Assembly: GCF_014207255.1 (NCBI RefSeq)
Contig: NZ_JACHCZ010000003.1
Span: forward strand, 556,813 to 620,812
Origin: Pseudomonas sp. JAI120
GTDB lineage: Bacteria > Pseudomonadota > Gammaproteobacteria > Pseudomonadales > Pseudomonadaceae
Length of the DNA stretch: 64,000 nt
Direction: 5' to 3'
A program made the position numbers and the translations under genes. Positions 17,767-26,704 of the stretch are shown in pieces; position 1 is the stretch's first letter, and every line of letters starts with the position of its first letter. The notes under the pieces are model-generated. The model was not told the DNA's origin. It saw nothing but the letters and a program-made list of their open reading frames with translations, and did not search any database.

Positions 17767-19575
17767 TCAGCCTTCGATTTCAATCAGGATTTCGCCAGGG
17801 TTCACCCGGTCGCCTTTGGCCACGTGAACGGCGGTCACCTTACCGGCAATCGCAGCCTGCACTTCGGTTTCCATCTTCATCGCTTCGGTGATCAGCACGG
17901 CCTGGCCGGCCTTGACCACATCGCCCTCCTTGACCAGCACATCGACGATATTGCCCGGCATCGCCGTGCTGACATGCCCCGGCTCGCTGGCCTGCTTGCG
18001 CTTGCTGCCGCCACCGCCGACGAATTCGTTGAGCGGTTCGAACACCACTTCTTCCGGCATGCCGTCGATGGACAGGTAGAAGTGGCGTTTGCCTTCGGCT
18101 TTCACGCCGACCCCGGTGATGTCCACGCGGTAGCTTTCGCCGTGCACGTCGATAACGAACTCGGTCGGCACGCCTTCACCACCGGCACGGGCCACGCCGC
18201 CGGCCTCAGGGATAGGCAGCAGCACCTCTGGCGTCAGGGTGCCGGCGTCGCGTTCCTCGAGGAACTTGCGCCCGATGTCCGGGAACATGGCGTAGGTCAG
18301 CACGTCTTCTTCGGACTTGGCCAATGCGCCGATTTCGCCGCGCAGCTTGGTCATCTCCGGCTTGAGCAGGTCAGCTGGGCGCACGTCGATCACGTCTTCG
18401 CTGCCGATGGCCTGGCGACGCAACTTCTCGTTCACCGTGCCCGGCGCCTTGCCGTAGCCGCCTTGCAGGTACAGCTTCACTTCGTTGGTGATGGTCTTGT
18501 AGCGCTCACCGGCCAGCACGTTGAAGAACGCCTGGGTGCCGACGATCTGCGAAGTCGGGGTCACCAGGGGCGGGAAGCCGAGGTCTTCACGCACCCGTGG
18601 AATTTCAGCCAGCACTTCGCTCATGCGGTTGAGAGCACCCTGCTCTTTCAACTGGTTGGCCAGGTTGGAAATCATCCCGCCCGGTACCTGGTTGACTTGC
18701 ACACGGGTGTCGACGGCGGTGAATTCGCTTTCGAACTGGTGGTACTTCTTGCGCACGGCATAGAAGTACAGGCCGATCTCTTGCAGCAGTTCCAGGTCGA
18801 GGCCGGTGTCGAATTCGCTGCCTTTAAGGGCGGCGACCATCGACTCGGTGCCCGGGTGGCTGGTGCCCCAGGCGAAGCTGGAGATCGCGGTGTCGATATG
18901 GTCGGCACCGTTTTCGATGGCCTTGAGTTGGCACATCGCAGCCAAACCGGCGGTGTCGTGAGAGTGGATAAAGATCGGCAGGCTCTGCTCGGTTTTCAGC
19001 GCCTTGACCAGCTCACCGGTGGCATACGGAGTCAGCAGGCCGGCCATGTCCTTGATCGCGATCGAGTCGCAACCCATGGATTCCAGCTGCTTGGCCTGGG
19101 CCACAAAAGCCTCGACGGTGTGCACCGGGCTGGTGGTGTAGGCGATGGTGCCCTGGGCGTGTTTGCCAGCGGCTTTTACCGCCTCGATGGCCACGCGCAG
19201 GTTACGCACGTCGTTCATGGCATCGAAGATGCGGAATACGTCGATACCGTTGACGGCAGCCTTGGCCACGAAGGCCTTGACCACATCGTCGCTGTAATGG
19301 CGGTAGCCCAGCAGGTTCTGGCCACGCAGGAGCATTTGCAGGCGCGTGTTAGGCAACGCGGCGCGCAGTTTGCGCAGGCGCTCCCACGGGTCTTCCTTGA
19401 GGAAGCGTACGCAGGCGTCGAAGGTCGCGCCGCCCCAGACTTCCAGGGACCAGTAGCCGACTTTGTCGAGTTTGTCGCAGATCGGCAGCATGTCGTCGGT
19501 GCGCATGCGGGTCGCCAGCAACGATTGGTGGGCGTCGCGCAGGATAGTGTCGGTTACGAAGATTTTCTTGCTCAT
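17767..19575 (-). CDS. pycB: Pyruvate carboxylase subunit B (carboxyltransferase-biotin carrier)
   Basis: Carries the carboxyltransferase and biotinyl domains of the two-subunit anaplerotic pyruvate carboxylase, converting pyruvate to oxaloacetate with the carboxylated biotin made by PycA. The catalytic domain starts with VTDTILRDAHQSL (metal-binding Asp), and contains IHSHDTAG with the metal-binding His pair. A C-terminal biotinyl domain has the biotinylated Lys in the motif EAMKMET about 35 residues from the end, preceded by a Gly/Ser/Lys linker. It has 602 residues, normal for the family (also called OadA in annotations). ATG 19575 follows GAGGAA. It lies 11 bases after pycA, and in PAO1 the pair is PA5435-PA5436 with PycR upstream. 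Confidence 0.93.
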   Translation of the reverse strand: MSKKIFVTDTILRDAHQSLLATRMRTDDMLPICDKLDKVGYWSLEVWGGATFDACVRFLKEDPWERLRKLRAALPNTRLQMLLRGQNLLGYRHYSDDVVKAFVAKAAVNGIDVFRIFDAMNDVRNLRVAIEAVKAAGKHAQGTIAYTTSPVHTVEAFVAQAKQLESMGCDSIAIKDMAGLLTPYATGELVKALKTEQSLPIFIHSHDTAGLAAMCQLKAIENGADHIDTAISSFAWGTSHPGTESMVAALKGSEFDTGLDLELLQEIGLYFYAVRKKYHQFESEFTAVDTRVQVNQVPGGMISNLANQLKEQGALNRMSEVLAEIPRVREDLGFPPLVTPTSQIVGTQAFFNVLAGERYKTITNEVKLYLQGGYGKAPGTVNEKLRRQAIGSEDVIDVRPADLLKPEMTKLRGEIGALAKSEEDVLTYAMFPDIGRKFLEERDAGTLTPEVLLPIPEAGGVARAGGEGVPTEFVIDVHGESYRVDITGVGVKAEGKRHFYLSIDGMPEEVVFEPLNEFVGGGGSKRKQASEPGHVSTAMPGNIVDVLVKEGDVVKAGQAVLITEAMKMETEVQAAIAGKVTAVHVAKGDRVNPGEILIEIEG

Positions 19576-19586
19576 TATTATGTTCC

Positions 19587-21002
19587 TCACAGGCCTGCGT
19601 GGGCGGCGATGGCGGCGGCGATGGCCAGGGCCAGCTCTTCGGGTTTGCGCTTGATCGAGTAGTTGGTCAGCTCAGGGTGGCTTTCCACAAAACTGGTGTT
19701 GAACTGGCCGCTGCGGAATTCCGGGTTACGCAGGATTTCCTGGTAATAGGCGGCAGTGGTCTTCACGCCTTGCAGGCGCATGTCGTCCAGGGCACGCAGG
19801 CCGCGGTCCATGGCTTCTTCCCAGGTCAACGCCCAGACCACCAGTTTCAGGCACATGGAGTCGTAGAACGGCGGGATGGTGTAGCCGGTGTAGATCGCTG
19901 TGTCGGTACGCACGCCGGGGCCGCCGGGCGCGTAGTAACGGGTGATCTTGCCGAAGCTTGGGAGGAAGTTGTTCTTCGGGTCTTCGGCGTTGATGCGAAA
20001 CTGCAACGCGAAGCCACGGTGCTGAATGTCTTCCTGCTTTACCGATAACGGCAGGCCTGAGGCGATGCGGATCTGCTCGCGGACAATGTCGATCCCGGTG
20101 ATTTCTTCGGTGATGGTGTGTTCCACCTGCACCCGGGTGTTCATCTCCATGAAGTACACCTCGCCTTCGGCGAGCAGGAACTCCACGGTGCCGGCATTCT
20201 CGTAGCCCACGGCCTTGGCCGCGCGCACCGACAGGTCGCCGATGTAGGCGCGCTGTTCCGGGGTCAGTTGCGGGCTCGGAGCGATTTCGATGAGCTTCTG
20301 GTTGCGGCGCTGGATCGAGCAATCGCGCTCGAACAAGTGCACCACGTTGCCGAAGCTGTCACCAAGGATCTGCGCCTCGATGTGCTTGGGATTGACGATG
20401 CATTTTTCCAGGAACACTTCCGCCGAGCCGAAGGCCTTGGTGGCTTCGGAGATCACGCGGGGGAAGGCTTGTTCGAGTTCTTCGCGGCTGTTGCAACGAC
20501 GGATACCGCGACCGCCGCCACCGGAGGTGGCCTTGAGCATCACCGGATAACCAATGCGGTCGCCTTCGGTGAGGGCCTCGGCGATGTCGGCAACGTTGCC
20601 TTCGGTACCGGGTGTAACCGGCACGCCGGCCTTGATCATGCTGCGGCGGGCTTCAGTCTTGTCGCCCATGCGGCGAATCACTTCAGCCGAAGGGCCGATG
20701 AATTTAATTCCACGTTCGGCGCAGATATCCGCCAGCTCGGCGTTTTCCGACAGGAAGCCGTAGCCGGGGTGCAGCGCATCACAACCGGTTTCCACCGCCA
20801 GGTTCACCAGCTTGCGCGGGTTCAGGTAGCCGGCCAGCGGCTCGGCGCCAATGCTGTGGGCTTCGTCGGCACGCTTGACGTGCAAGGCATGGCGGTCGGC
20901 GTCCGAGTAAACCGCGACCGAGCGAATGCCCATCTCGGCGCAGGCACGCACGATTCGTACGGCAATTTCACCACGGTTGGCGATCAGGATCTTTTTTATC
21001 AC
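19587..21002 (-). CDS. pycA: Pyruvate carboxylase subunit A (biotin carboxylase)
   Basis: The 471-residue ATP-grasp biotin carboxylase subunit, which carboxylates the biotin on PycB using ATP and bicarbonate. Visible motifs are KILIANRGEIAVRIVRAC at the start, the glycine-rich ATP loop KATSGGGGRGIRRC, and EMNTRVQVEH, the catalytic segment. It starts at GTG 21002 with AGGGAA eight bases upstream. It closely resembles acetyl-CoA carboxylase AccC, but the operon with pycB and the divergent LysR gene mark it as the pyruvate carboxylase subunit (PAO1 PA5436). Confidence 0.92.
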   Translation of the reverse strand: MIKKILIANRGEIAVRIVRACAEMGIRSVAVYSDADRHALHVKRADEAHSIGAEPLAGYLNPRKLVNLAVETGCDALHPGYGFLSENAELADICAERGIKFIGPSAEVIRRMGDKTEARRSMIKAGVPVTPGTEGNVADIAEALTEGDRIGYPVMLKATSGGGGRGIRRCNSREELEQAFPRVISEATKAFGSAEVFLEKCIVNPKHIEAQILGDSFGNVVHLFERDCSIQRRNQKLIEIAPSPQLTPEQRAYIGDLSVRAAKAVGYENAGTVEFLLAEGEVYFMEMNTRVQVEHTITEEITGIDIVREQIRIASGLPLSVKQEDIQHRGFALQFRINAEDPKNNFLPSFGKITRYYAPGGPGVRTDTAIYTGYTIPPFYDSMCLKLVVWALTWEEAMDRGLRALDDMRLQGVKTTAAYYQEILRNPEFRSGQFNTSFVESHPELTNYSIKRKPEELALAIAAAIAAHAGL

Positions 21003-21197
21003 TTGGAAATTCCCTTGAGCCGATTGCTGCGTTCTTCGACCCGCTGGAGCCGGGTCGGCGCGTGACCAAATGTTTCAAGCCAGTCGCAGGCACACACTAA
21101 GCCCGTGGAGGGATTAACAAAAATCAATAATTATTGGGTCGTGCATAAGTAAAGACTTATAGTTGGCCGGCCGGCCTGGGGAGAGAGGAATCGAATA

Positions 21198-22172
21198 ATG
21201 CGTAAGTCTTTGATGCGTATGACATTGCGTCAATTGCAGATCTTCAATGAAGTGTGTGATTTGCGCTCCTACAGCCGCGCCGCCGAGGAAATGTCTCTCA
21301 CACAACCGGCCGTTAGCCTGCAAATTCGCCAGCTGGAAGAGCTGATCGGCCAGCCGCTGTTCGATTATGTCGGCAAAAAGCTCTACATGACCGAAGCTGC
21401 CGAAGCCTTGCAACGGGCCAGTCGGGATATCTTCGGGCGCCTGGAAAACCTCGATATGCAGCTGTCGGACATGCAGGGTTCTTTGCAAGGCCAGCTAAAG
21501 CTCGCGATTGAGTCCAGCGCCAAGTACTTCGTGCCGCACCTGTTCGCCGCGTTCAAGCGCCAGCATCCCGAAGTACAGCTGCACCTGACCGTGGTCAACC
21601 GCGCCCAGGTGATTCGGCGCCTCTCCGACAACCGCGACGACCTGGTGATCATGTCCATGGTGCCCCAGGACATGGGCCTGGAATTCCTGCCGTTTCTCAA
21701 CAACCCGATCGTGGCCGTAGCCCCACCCGATCACCCCTTGAGCCTGCAAGGGCCGCTGCGCTTGCAGGACTTGGAACCCTACACGCTGTTGCTGCGCGAA
21801 CCGGGTTCCGGCACACGGCTGGCTTGCGAGGAGTATTTCAAGGAGAAACGCGTGCACTTCACCCAGACGGTGGAAGTGGCCTCCGCCGAGGCGCAACGTG
21901 AATGCGTCTGCGCCGGCCTTGGCGTGGCCTTGCTGACGCGCCACGCGGTCAATATGGAACTGGCCACCGGCGGGCTCAAGGAGCTGCCGGTGGAAGAACT
22001 GCCGCTGTACCGCAGTTGGTGCCTGGTGCAGGCCAAAGCCAAGCGCCTGTCACCGGTGGCCCATGCGTTCCTGGGCTTTATCCGCAGCGAACGGGTGCAG
22101 ATCAGCGCGTTGGCTGAACGTTTCGCTGGGCAGCCGCGGGCGCCTGCCAATGGAGTTCCGGGTAGTCACTGA
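21198..22172 (+). CDS. pycR: LysR-family regulator PycR
   Basis: A 324-residue LysR-type regulator. The N-terminal helix-turn-helix is at about residues 8-67 (LRQLQIFNEVCDLRSYSRAA, then LTQPAVSLQIRQLE), and the effector domain at about 95-300 contains GSGTRLACEEYF. ATG 21198 follows a purine-rich GAGAGGAA. It is divergent from pycA, with 195 bases between starts holding the shared control region, as in PAO1 where PA5437 (PycR) was reported to influence central metabolism and virulence. Its last 71 bases overlap an opposing small gene. Confidence 0.9.
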   Translation: MRKSLMRMTLRQLQIFNEVCDLRSYSRAAEEMSLTQPAVSLQIRQLEELIGQPLFDYVGKKLYMTEAAEALQRASRDIFGRLENLDMQLSDMQGSLQGQLKLAIESSAKYFVPHLFAAFKRQHPEVQLHLTVVNRAQVIRRLSDNRDDLVIMSMVPQDMGLEFLPFLNNPIVAVAPPDHPLSLQGPLRLQDLEPYTLLLREPGSGTRLACEEYFKEKRVHFTQTVEVASAEAQRECVCAGLGVALLTRHAVNMELATGGLKELPVEELPLYRSWCLVQAKAKRLSPVAHAFLGFIRSERVQISALAERFAGQPRAPANGVPGSH

Positions 22173-22299
22173 TGCTCTGCTGCAGCTGACGCTGGTCGCA
22201 GCGGTCTTCGATTGCGCGACGGAACGCCATGCGGCGCTGGTCTTCCTGCTGACGACGGGTTTTGACGGAGCTGTTGCTGTCTTCGTAGGGCCGGGCCAT
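22102..22299 (-). CDS. Small conserved protein (PA3496-family-like), 65 aa
   Basis: A short, highly charged protein beginning MARPYEDSNSSVKTRR, with a central RRMAFRRAIED helix and a YPEL motif. This pattern resembles the small Pseudomonas PA3496 family described as putative envelope integrity proteins. ATG 22299 is preceded on the minus strand by GGGAGA at about 7 bases, a good ribosome binding site. The gene runs into the 3' end of pycR on the opposite strand (71-base antisense overlap). Family assignment is from memory of the motif pattern, so moderate confidence; the function is not known. Confidence 0.6.
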   Translation of the reverse strand: MARPYEDSNSSVKTRRQQEDQRRMAFRRAIEDRCDQRQLQQSISDYPELHWQAPAAAQRNVQPTR

Positions 22300-22411
22300 T
22301 TGGAGTCTCCCAATGCGAGTACGGGGAGTACAGGATGGGTTGTAGCGATGACGGTTTAACGGCGCGGGGGTTACAGGACGATGAATCTTCCGAATAGGTA
22401 AACAATCCAAA

Positions 22412-22500
22412 TGTGGGAGGGGGCTTGCTCCCGATTACGGTACATCAGCCAATTTCTCTTTGACTGACCCACCGCTATCGGGAGCAGGCCCCCTCCCACA
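22412..22500. repeat. REPIN (inverted pair of REP elements)
   Basis: Two REP copies in inverted orientation: TGTGGGAGGGGGCTTGCTCC starting at 22412 and its complement ending TCCCACA at 22500, separated by about 40 bases. This is the standard P. fluorescens extragenic REPIN. It lies between the small PA3496-like gene and the RpiR regulator. A very similar pair lies at 56690-56779. Confidence 0.9.
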
Positions 22501-22523
22501 TTGTGAGCGTGTATGGCCCTGGA

Positions 22524-23390
22524 TCAGTCGTCGAGGGCTTTGACGGACTTGGGCGACAACCGCAGGCTGCGCAAGCTGCGCTTGACGCTCTTGAGGTGGT
22601 TGACCAGGCTCGGGCCCCGCGCCATGGCCACGCCCATCGCCAGCACGTCGATCACCACCAGGTGAGCGATACGCGAGGTCAGCGGGGTGTAGATCTCGGT
22701 GTCTTCGTGCACATCGATCGCCAGGTTGACCGTGGACAGCTCCGCCAACGGCGTCTGGCTCGGGCACAAGGTAATCAACGTCGCGCCGCTTTCACGCACC
22801 AGGTTGGCGGTGATCAGCAGGTCTTTGGAGCGGCCCGACTGGGAAATGCAGATCGCCACGTCGGTCGGCTTCAAGGTCACCGCCGACATCGCCTGCATGT
22901 GCGGGTCGCTGTAGGCCGCCGCGGTCAGCAGCAGGCGGAAAAATTTGTGCTGGGCGTCGGCCGCCACCGCACCGGACGCGCCGAAACCATAGAACTCCAC
23001 ACGCTGGGCCTGGGACATGGCGGTCACCGCCTTTTGCAACTCCACCGGGTCAAGCTTCTCGCGCACCTCCATGAGCGTGTGCAAGGTGGTGTCGAAGATT
23101 TTCAGGCTGTAGTCGGCGACGGAATCGTCTTCGTGAATCGCAAATTGGCCGAAGCTCGCGCCGGCGGCCAGGCTCTGGGCCAGCTTGAGCTTCAAGTCCT
23201 GGAATCCGGAGCAACCGATGGCGCGGCAGAAGCGCACGATGGTCGGCTCGCTGATGCCCACACTGTGGGCCAGATCGGCCATGGAACTGTGCATCACGGC
23301 CGCAGGGTCAAGCAGCACGTGATCGGCAACCTTGAGTTCCGATTTGCGTAACAGGTGGCGCGACTGGGCGATATGTTGCAACAGGTTCAA
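22524..23390 (-). CDS. MurR/RpiR-family regulator (HexR-type)
   Basis: A 288-residue regulator with an N-terminal RpiR helix-turn-helix domain (about 1-75; LAHSVGISEPTIVRFCRAIG) and a C-terminal SIS sugar-isomerase-like domain (about 120-255; VEFYGFGASGAVAADAQHKF, CISQSGRSKDLL) that binds phosphosugars. The layout and sequence resemble HexR, the regulator of the Entner-Doudoroff and zwf genes that senses KDPG. In PAO1 the syntenic gene PA5438 lies next to a second zwf, while canonical HexR (PA3184) is elsewhere, so I leave the symbol open. Here no zwf gene adjoins; the next gene is the GGDEF-EAL protein. Confidence 0.85.
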   Translation of the reverse strand: MNLLQHIAQSRHLLRKSELKVADHVLLDPAAVMHSSMADLAHSVGISEPTIVRFCRAIGCSGFQDLKLKLAQSLAAGASFGQFAIHEDDSVADYSLKIFDTTLHTLMEVREKLDPVELQKAVTAMSQAQRVEFYGFGASGAVAADAQHKFFRLLLTAAAYSDPHMQAMSAVTLKPTDVAICISQSGRSKDLLITANLVRESGATLITLCPSQTPLAELSTVNLAIDVHEDTEIYTPLTSRIAHLVVIDVLAMGVAMARGPSLVNHLKSVKRSLRSLRLSPKSVKALDD

Positions 23391-23551
23391 AGGGCAGGAC
23401 TCTTGTTATTGGCGGGGCCAGGGATGTAGCAAGCTTGTAGTTATACTACAAGAATTGTCGTTTTGCCCGCCCGATGCATCACTAAATCGCCCTGATGCCC
23501 TTTGAATCAGCGGGTAGCTGCCTTGTAGCCATATGGGCGTGAGGACTGTCT

Positions 23552-26425
23552 TCAGGGAAAATCTGCATTGTTGCGTAACAAATCTGCCAGCCCCTCGGCC
23601 TCCATCGGCCGACTGATCAGGTAGCCCTGCACCTCATCGCATCGTTCTGTACGCAGGAAATCCAGCTGCTGCTGATCTTCCACGCCTTCGGCCACCACCT
23701 TGAGCGCCAAGCCGTGCGCCATCGCAATGATCGCTCGGGTAATAGCGGCGTCTTCCCGCCCCTGGCCGAGGCCGCGGATAAAGGTCTGGTCGATCTTCAC
23801 GTAATCCACAGGGATACGCTTGAGGTAACTGAGGGATGAATAGCCGGTGCCAAAGTCGTCGATCGCCAGCTTCACGCCCAGGTCGCGCAGTTGCTGGAAG
23901 GTCGCAATGATGTGTTCAACACTGTCGAGCAACTGGCTTTCGGTCAGCTCCAGCTCAAGGTATTGCGGGTCCAGGCCGGTCTCTTCCAATACCTGGCGCA
24001 CCAGGCTGACCAGCTTGCCCTGGCGCAACTGGTGCACCGAGAGGTTCACCGACACGCGGATCGGTGCCAGCCCCTGGCGCTGCCACTCACAGGCCTGCCA
24101 GCACGCCTGGCGCAGCACGAATTCGCCCAGCGGTACGATCAGGCCCGTTTCTTCGGCCAGGCCGATAAAGTCGCCTGGCGGCACCATGCCCCATTGCGGG
24201 TGCTCCCAGCGGATCAGCGCTTCGGCAGCGTTAAGCTTGCCCGTGGCCAGGCACAGTTTCGGCTGGTAGAACACCGTGAGCTGGCGCTCATCAATGGCCT
24301 TGCGCAGATGGTTTTCCAGCTGCAAACGCTCCAGGGTGCTGGCTTGCAGGCTGTCGGTGTAGAACTGGAAGTTATTGCCGCCCAGGTGCTTGGCGTGCTG
24401 CATGGCCATGTTCGATTGACTGACCAGCGCAGAAATTTCCCGCGCGTTATCCGGCAACAGACTGATCCCCATCGACGCACTCACCACCAACTCATGCCCT
24501 TCTACCGTCACCGGCACCCGCAGCTTGGCCAGCAGCCGCGTGGCCACTCGGGCCAGGCTCGACAGGTTGCCGTAGGCGTCGAACAGCACGGCGAATTCAT
24601 CGCCGGACAAACGCGCGATGGTGTCGGCCTCGGGCAAGGCATTGATCAACCGACGGGCCATTTTTTGCAGCAACTGGTCGGCCACTTCATGACCCAGGCT
24701 GTCATTGAGCAACTTGAAGCGGTCGAGGTTGATATGCAGCAACGCCAGGCTGCGCCCGCCTTGGCGTACACGCTGATGCGCCTCGCGCAGCCGTTCGCGG
24801 AACAACGAGCGGTTGGCCAGGCCGGTCAACTCATCGTAGTGGGTGAGGTAGCGCATGCGCTCCTCGGATTCGCGCCGCGCTGACAAATCGGCGAAGAAGC
24901 CCACGATATGGCTGACGTTTCCGCGAACATCACGCACTACATTCAGTTGCAGCCACTGTGGATACAGCTCACCGTTCTTGCGTGTTTCCACCAACTCGCC
25001 CTGCCAGGTGCCGTGGCTGAGCAAGGCTTGGCGGATCACCGGGAAGTGGCGCCGGGCATCACGGCTGCTGGGCAGCTCGACGACATTGCGACCGAGCATA
25101 TCGTCGATTTCAAAGCCGGTGACGCGGCTGAAAGCCTGGTTGACCGCGATCAGCGCGTAGTCCGGGTCAAGGATCACGATGCCTTCGCTGGCTGCCTCGA
25201 ATACGGTCGAGGCCAACCGCTGCTGCTCTTCCAGGGCTTTGCCGGCGCTGATGTCGCGGCGGGTGCCGAGCATTCGAATCACTCGCCCGCTGGGTGCACG
25301 CTCCACGGCGCGACCGCGGTCTTCGATCCATACCCAGTGGCCATCGCCATGGCGCACGCGGTATTCCACCTGGTAATCCTCAGTGCGCCCCTTGAGGTGC
25401 TCCACCAGCGCCCGCTTGAGCAGCGGCAGGTCGTCAGGGTGCAGGCGCGGCTTGAGGTGGCCGAGCATGGCCGTGACGTGCTCGGGCTCCAGGCCGAACA
25501 GCTCCTTGAGCTGGGTGTGATGAACCTCGTCGGTTTGCAGGTTCCAGTCCCACAGGCCCAGTTCACTGGCTTGCAGGGCCATGGCCAGGCGCGCCTCGCT
25601 TTTATTCAGGGCTAGGCTGGCGGCGTCCAGTTCCTGGCTGCGTTGCGCCATGCGGTCCTGCAGGCCGACTTGCGCCTCACGCAGCTCCTGCTCAACCTGA
25701 CGCCGCTGCTCGACTTCGCGCACCAGATCCTGATTCAGTTGCTCGCTGCGCTGCTGCGCCTGCTGTAGATGCTCGATCAATGCCTGGTTCTGGAACCGCC
25801 GCAACAGCCCACGCTGGATCAGGCGATTGACCTGCCACGCCACCACGCTCAGGGAGGCCAGCAGGATCAGGCCGAGCACACCCCAGCCCTGTTGCTGCGG
25901 GGCGCCACTCCAGAACAGATAGGCAATGGCCGGCACCAGGCAGGGCAAGGCAAAGGACAAGAACGCCGGAAAGCTAACTGCGTAGGCGACGCTGGCTGAC
26001 AACGTCGCCGCACCGATCAGGCCGAACACCCAGGCCTGCTGGATAAAGCTGTCGACCGGCACCAGGGCGATGGCTGCGGTGGCCAAGGTCAGGCCACTGA
26101 CCGCCGAGCCGAGCATGAACATGCGCCGCCAGATCGGTTGGGCCTGCCGGCTGGGCATGGCTGAATCAAAGGCTGCCACCTGGATCACGCGCATCGCCAC
26201 CAGGGCCAGCAGCCAGACCAGCCAGATGCTGTCCAGCAGGTATTGCTTGGGGTTCCATAGCAGCCAGGCGCAGACCAGGCCGTTGACCAGCATTAATAAG
26301 GTGGGCAGCAACGAGCCCTGGTATAGCAGGCGTGTGCGCTCGACCGCCATCTCGGTGGCGTAATGTTTGCGGATAACCTGCGCGGGCGCCGTCGAGGTGC
26401 CGAGCAGGTCGGTGCTGAGAGTCAT
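23552..26425 (-). CDS. Membrane PAS-PAS-GGDEF-EAL cyclic-di-GMP protein
   Basis: A c-di-GMP turnover protein of about 957 residues. Order: several membrane helices (about 30-225), a coiled coil (about 225-300), two PAS domains with PAC segments (about 305-430 and 435-555), GGDEF (about 560-715) and EAL (about 725-950). The GGDEF signature is degenerate, LSGDEF at about 606-611. The EAL domain looks complete, with EAL at about 735, DDFGTGYSSLSYL, and KIDQTFIRG. It is therefore likely a phosphodiesterase, perhaps with residual or GTP-sensing GGDEF activity. I chose ATG 26425 because it starts just before the membrane region; a longer version from further upstream is possible. It is syntenic with PAO1 PA5442, next to uvrD. 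Confidence 0.9.
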   Translation of the reverse strand: MTLSTDLLGTSTAPAQVIRKHYATEMAVERTRLLYQGSLLPTLLMLVNGLVCAWLLWNPKQYLLDSIWLVWLLALVAMRVIQVAAFDSAMPSRQAQPIWRRMFMLGSAVSGLTLATAAIALVPVDSFIQQAWVFGLIGAATLSASVAYAVSFPAFLSFALPCLVPAIAYLFWSGAPQQQGWGVLGLILLASLSVVAWQVNRLIQRGLLRRFQNQALIEHLQQAQQRSEQLNQDLVREVEQRRQVEQELREAQVGLQDRMAQRSQELDAASLALNKSEARLAMALQASELGLWDWNLQTDEVHHTQLKELFGLEPEHVTAMLGHLKPRLHPDDLPLLKRALVEHLKGRTEDYQVEYRVRHGDGHWVWIEDRGRAVERAPSGRVIRMLGTRRDISAGKALEEQQRLASTVFEAASEGIVILDPDYALIAVNQAFSRVTGFEIDDMLGRNVVELPSSRDARRHFPVIRQALLSHGTWQGELVETRKNGELYPQWLQLNVVRDVRGNVSHIVGFFADLSARRESEERMRYLTHYDELTGLANRSLFRERLREAHQRVRQGGRSLALLHINLDRFKLLNDSLGHEVADQLLQKMARRLINALPEADTIARLSGDEFAVLFDAYGNLSSLARVATRLLAKLRVPVTVEGHELVVSASMGISLLPDNAREISALVSQSNMAMQHAKHLGGNNFQFYTDSLQASTLERLQLENHLRKAIDERQLTVFYQPKLCLATGKLNAAEALIRWEHPQWGMVPPGDFIGLAEETGLIVPLGEFVLRQACWQACEWQRQGLAPIRVSVNLSVHQLRQGKLVSLVRQVLEETGLDPQYLELELTESQLLDSVEHIIATFQQLRDLGVKLAIDDFGTGYSSLSYLKRIPVDYVKIDQTFIRGLGQGREDAAITRAIIAMAHGLALKVVAEGVEDQQQLDFLRTERCDEVQGYLISRPMEAEGLADLLRNNADFP

Positions 26426-26669
26426 AGGCAGTGTTCTTATAATGGTGAGCCCGAAACGTCGACGGAGCATACACAAGCAAGCGCTTGGGCCAAACTGCTC
26501 CAGATCATAAAAATCATGCAGTGATTGGCCGCAAACCTTGGTGCCAGACCCCTTGAGCGAGGCTCCGCGCGGGCTGTGGGCCATGACTTACCGGTCATCA
26601 GTCCTGCCGGAATATTTGCCCCGGCGGGATCACGCGTGACGTTTTGCGTCGACCACCCGGCATTGGGAT

Positions 26670-26698
26670 TTGCCCGAGTCTCCTTAGGCCCATAGAAT
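26670..26698 (+). promoter_or_regulatory. Predicted sigma-70 promoter of uvrD
   Basis: A -35-like TTGCCC (26670-26675) and a -10-like TAGAAT (26693-26698, 5 of 6 to consensus) are separated by 17 bp. The expected transcription start falls at about 26705, the A of the uvrD start codon, which would make a leaderless mRNA. No ribosome binding site is visible before that ATG. The rest of the 280-base region 26426-26704 shows no gene. Confidence 0.45.
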
Positions 26699-26704
26699 GC
26701 GCCG

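Noticed and set aside
17752..19662. A 636-codon open frame on the plus strand opposite pycB
   Set aside because: It is a shadow of the high-GC pycB gene: the minus-strand product has biotin and carboxyltransferase motifs, while the plus-strand translation is His/Gly/Gln-rich with no recognisable domain.
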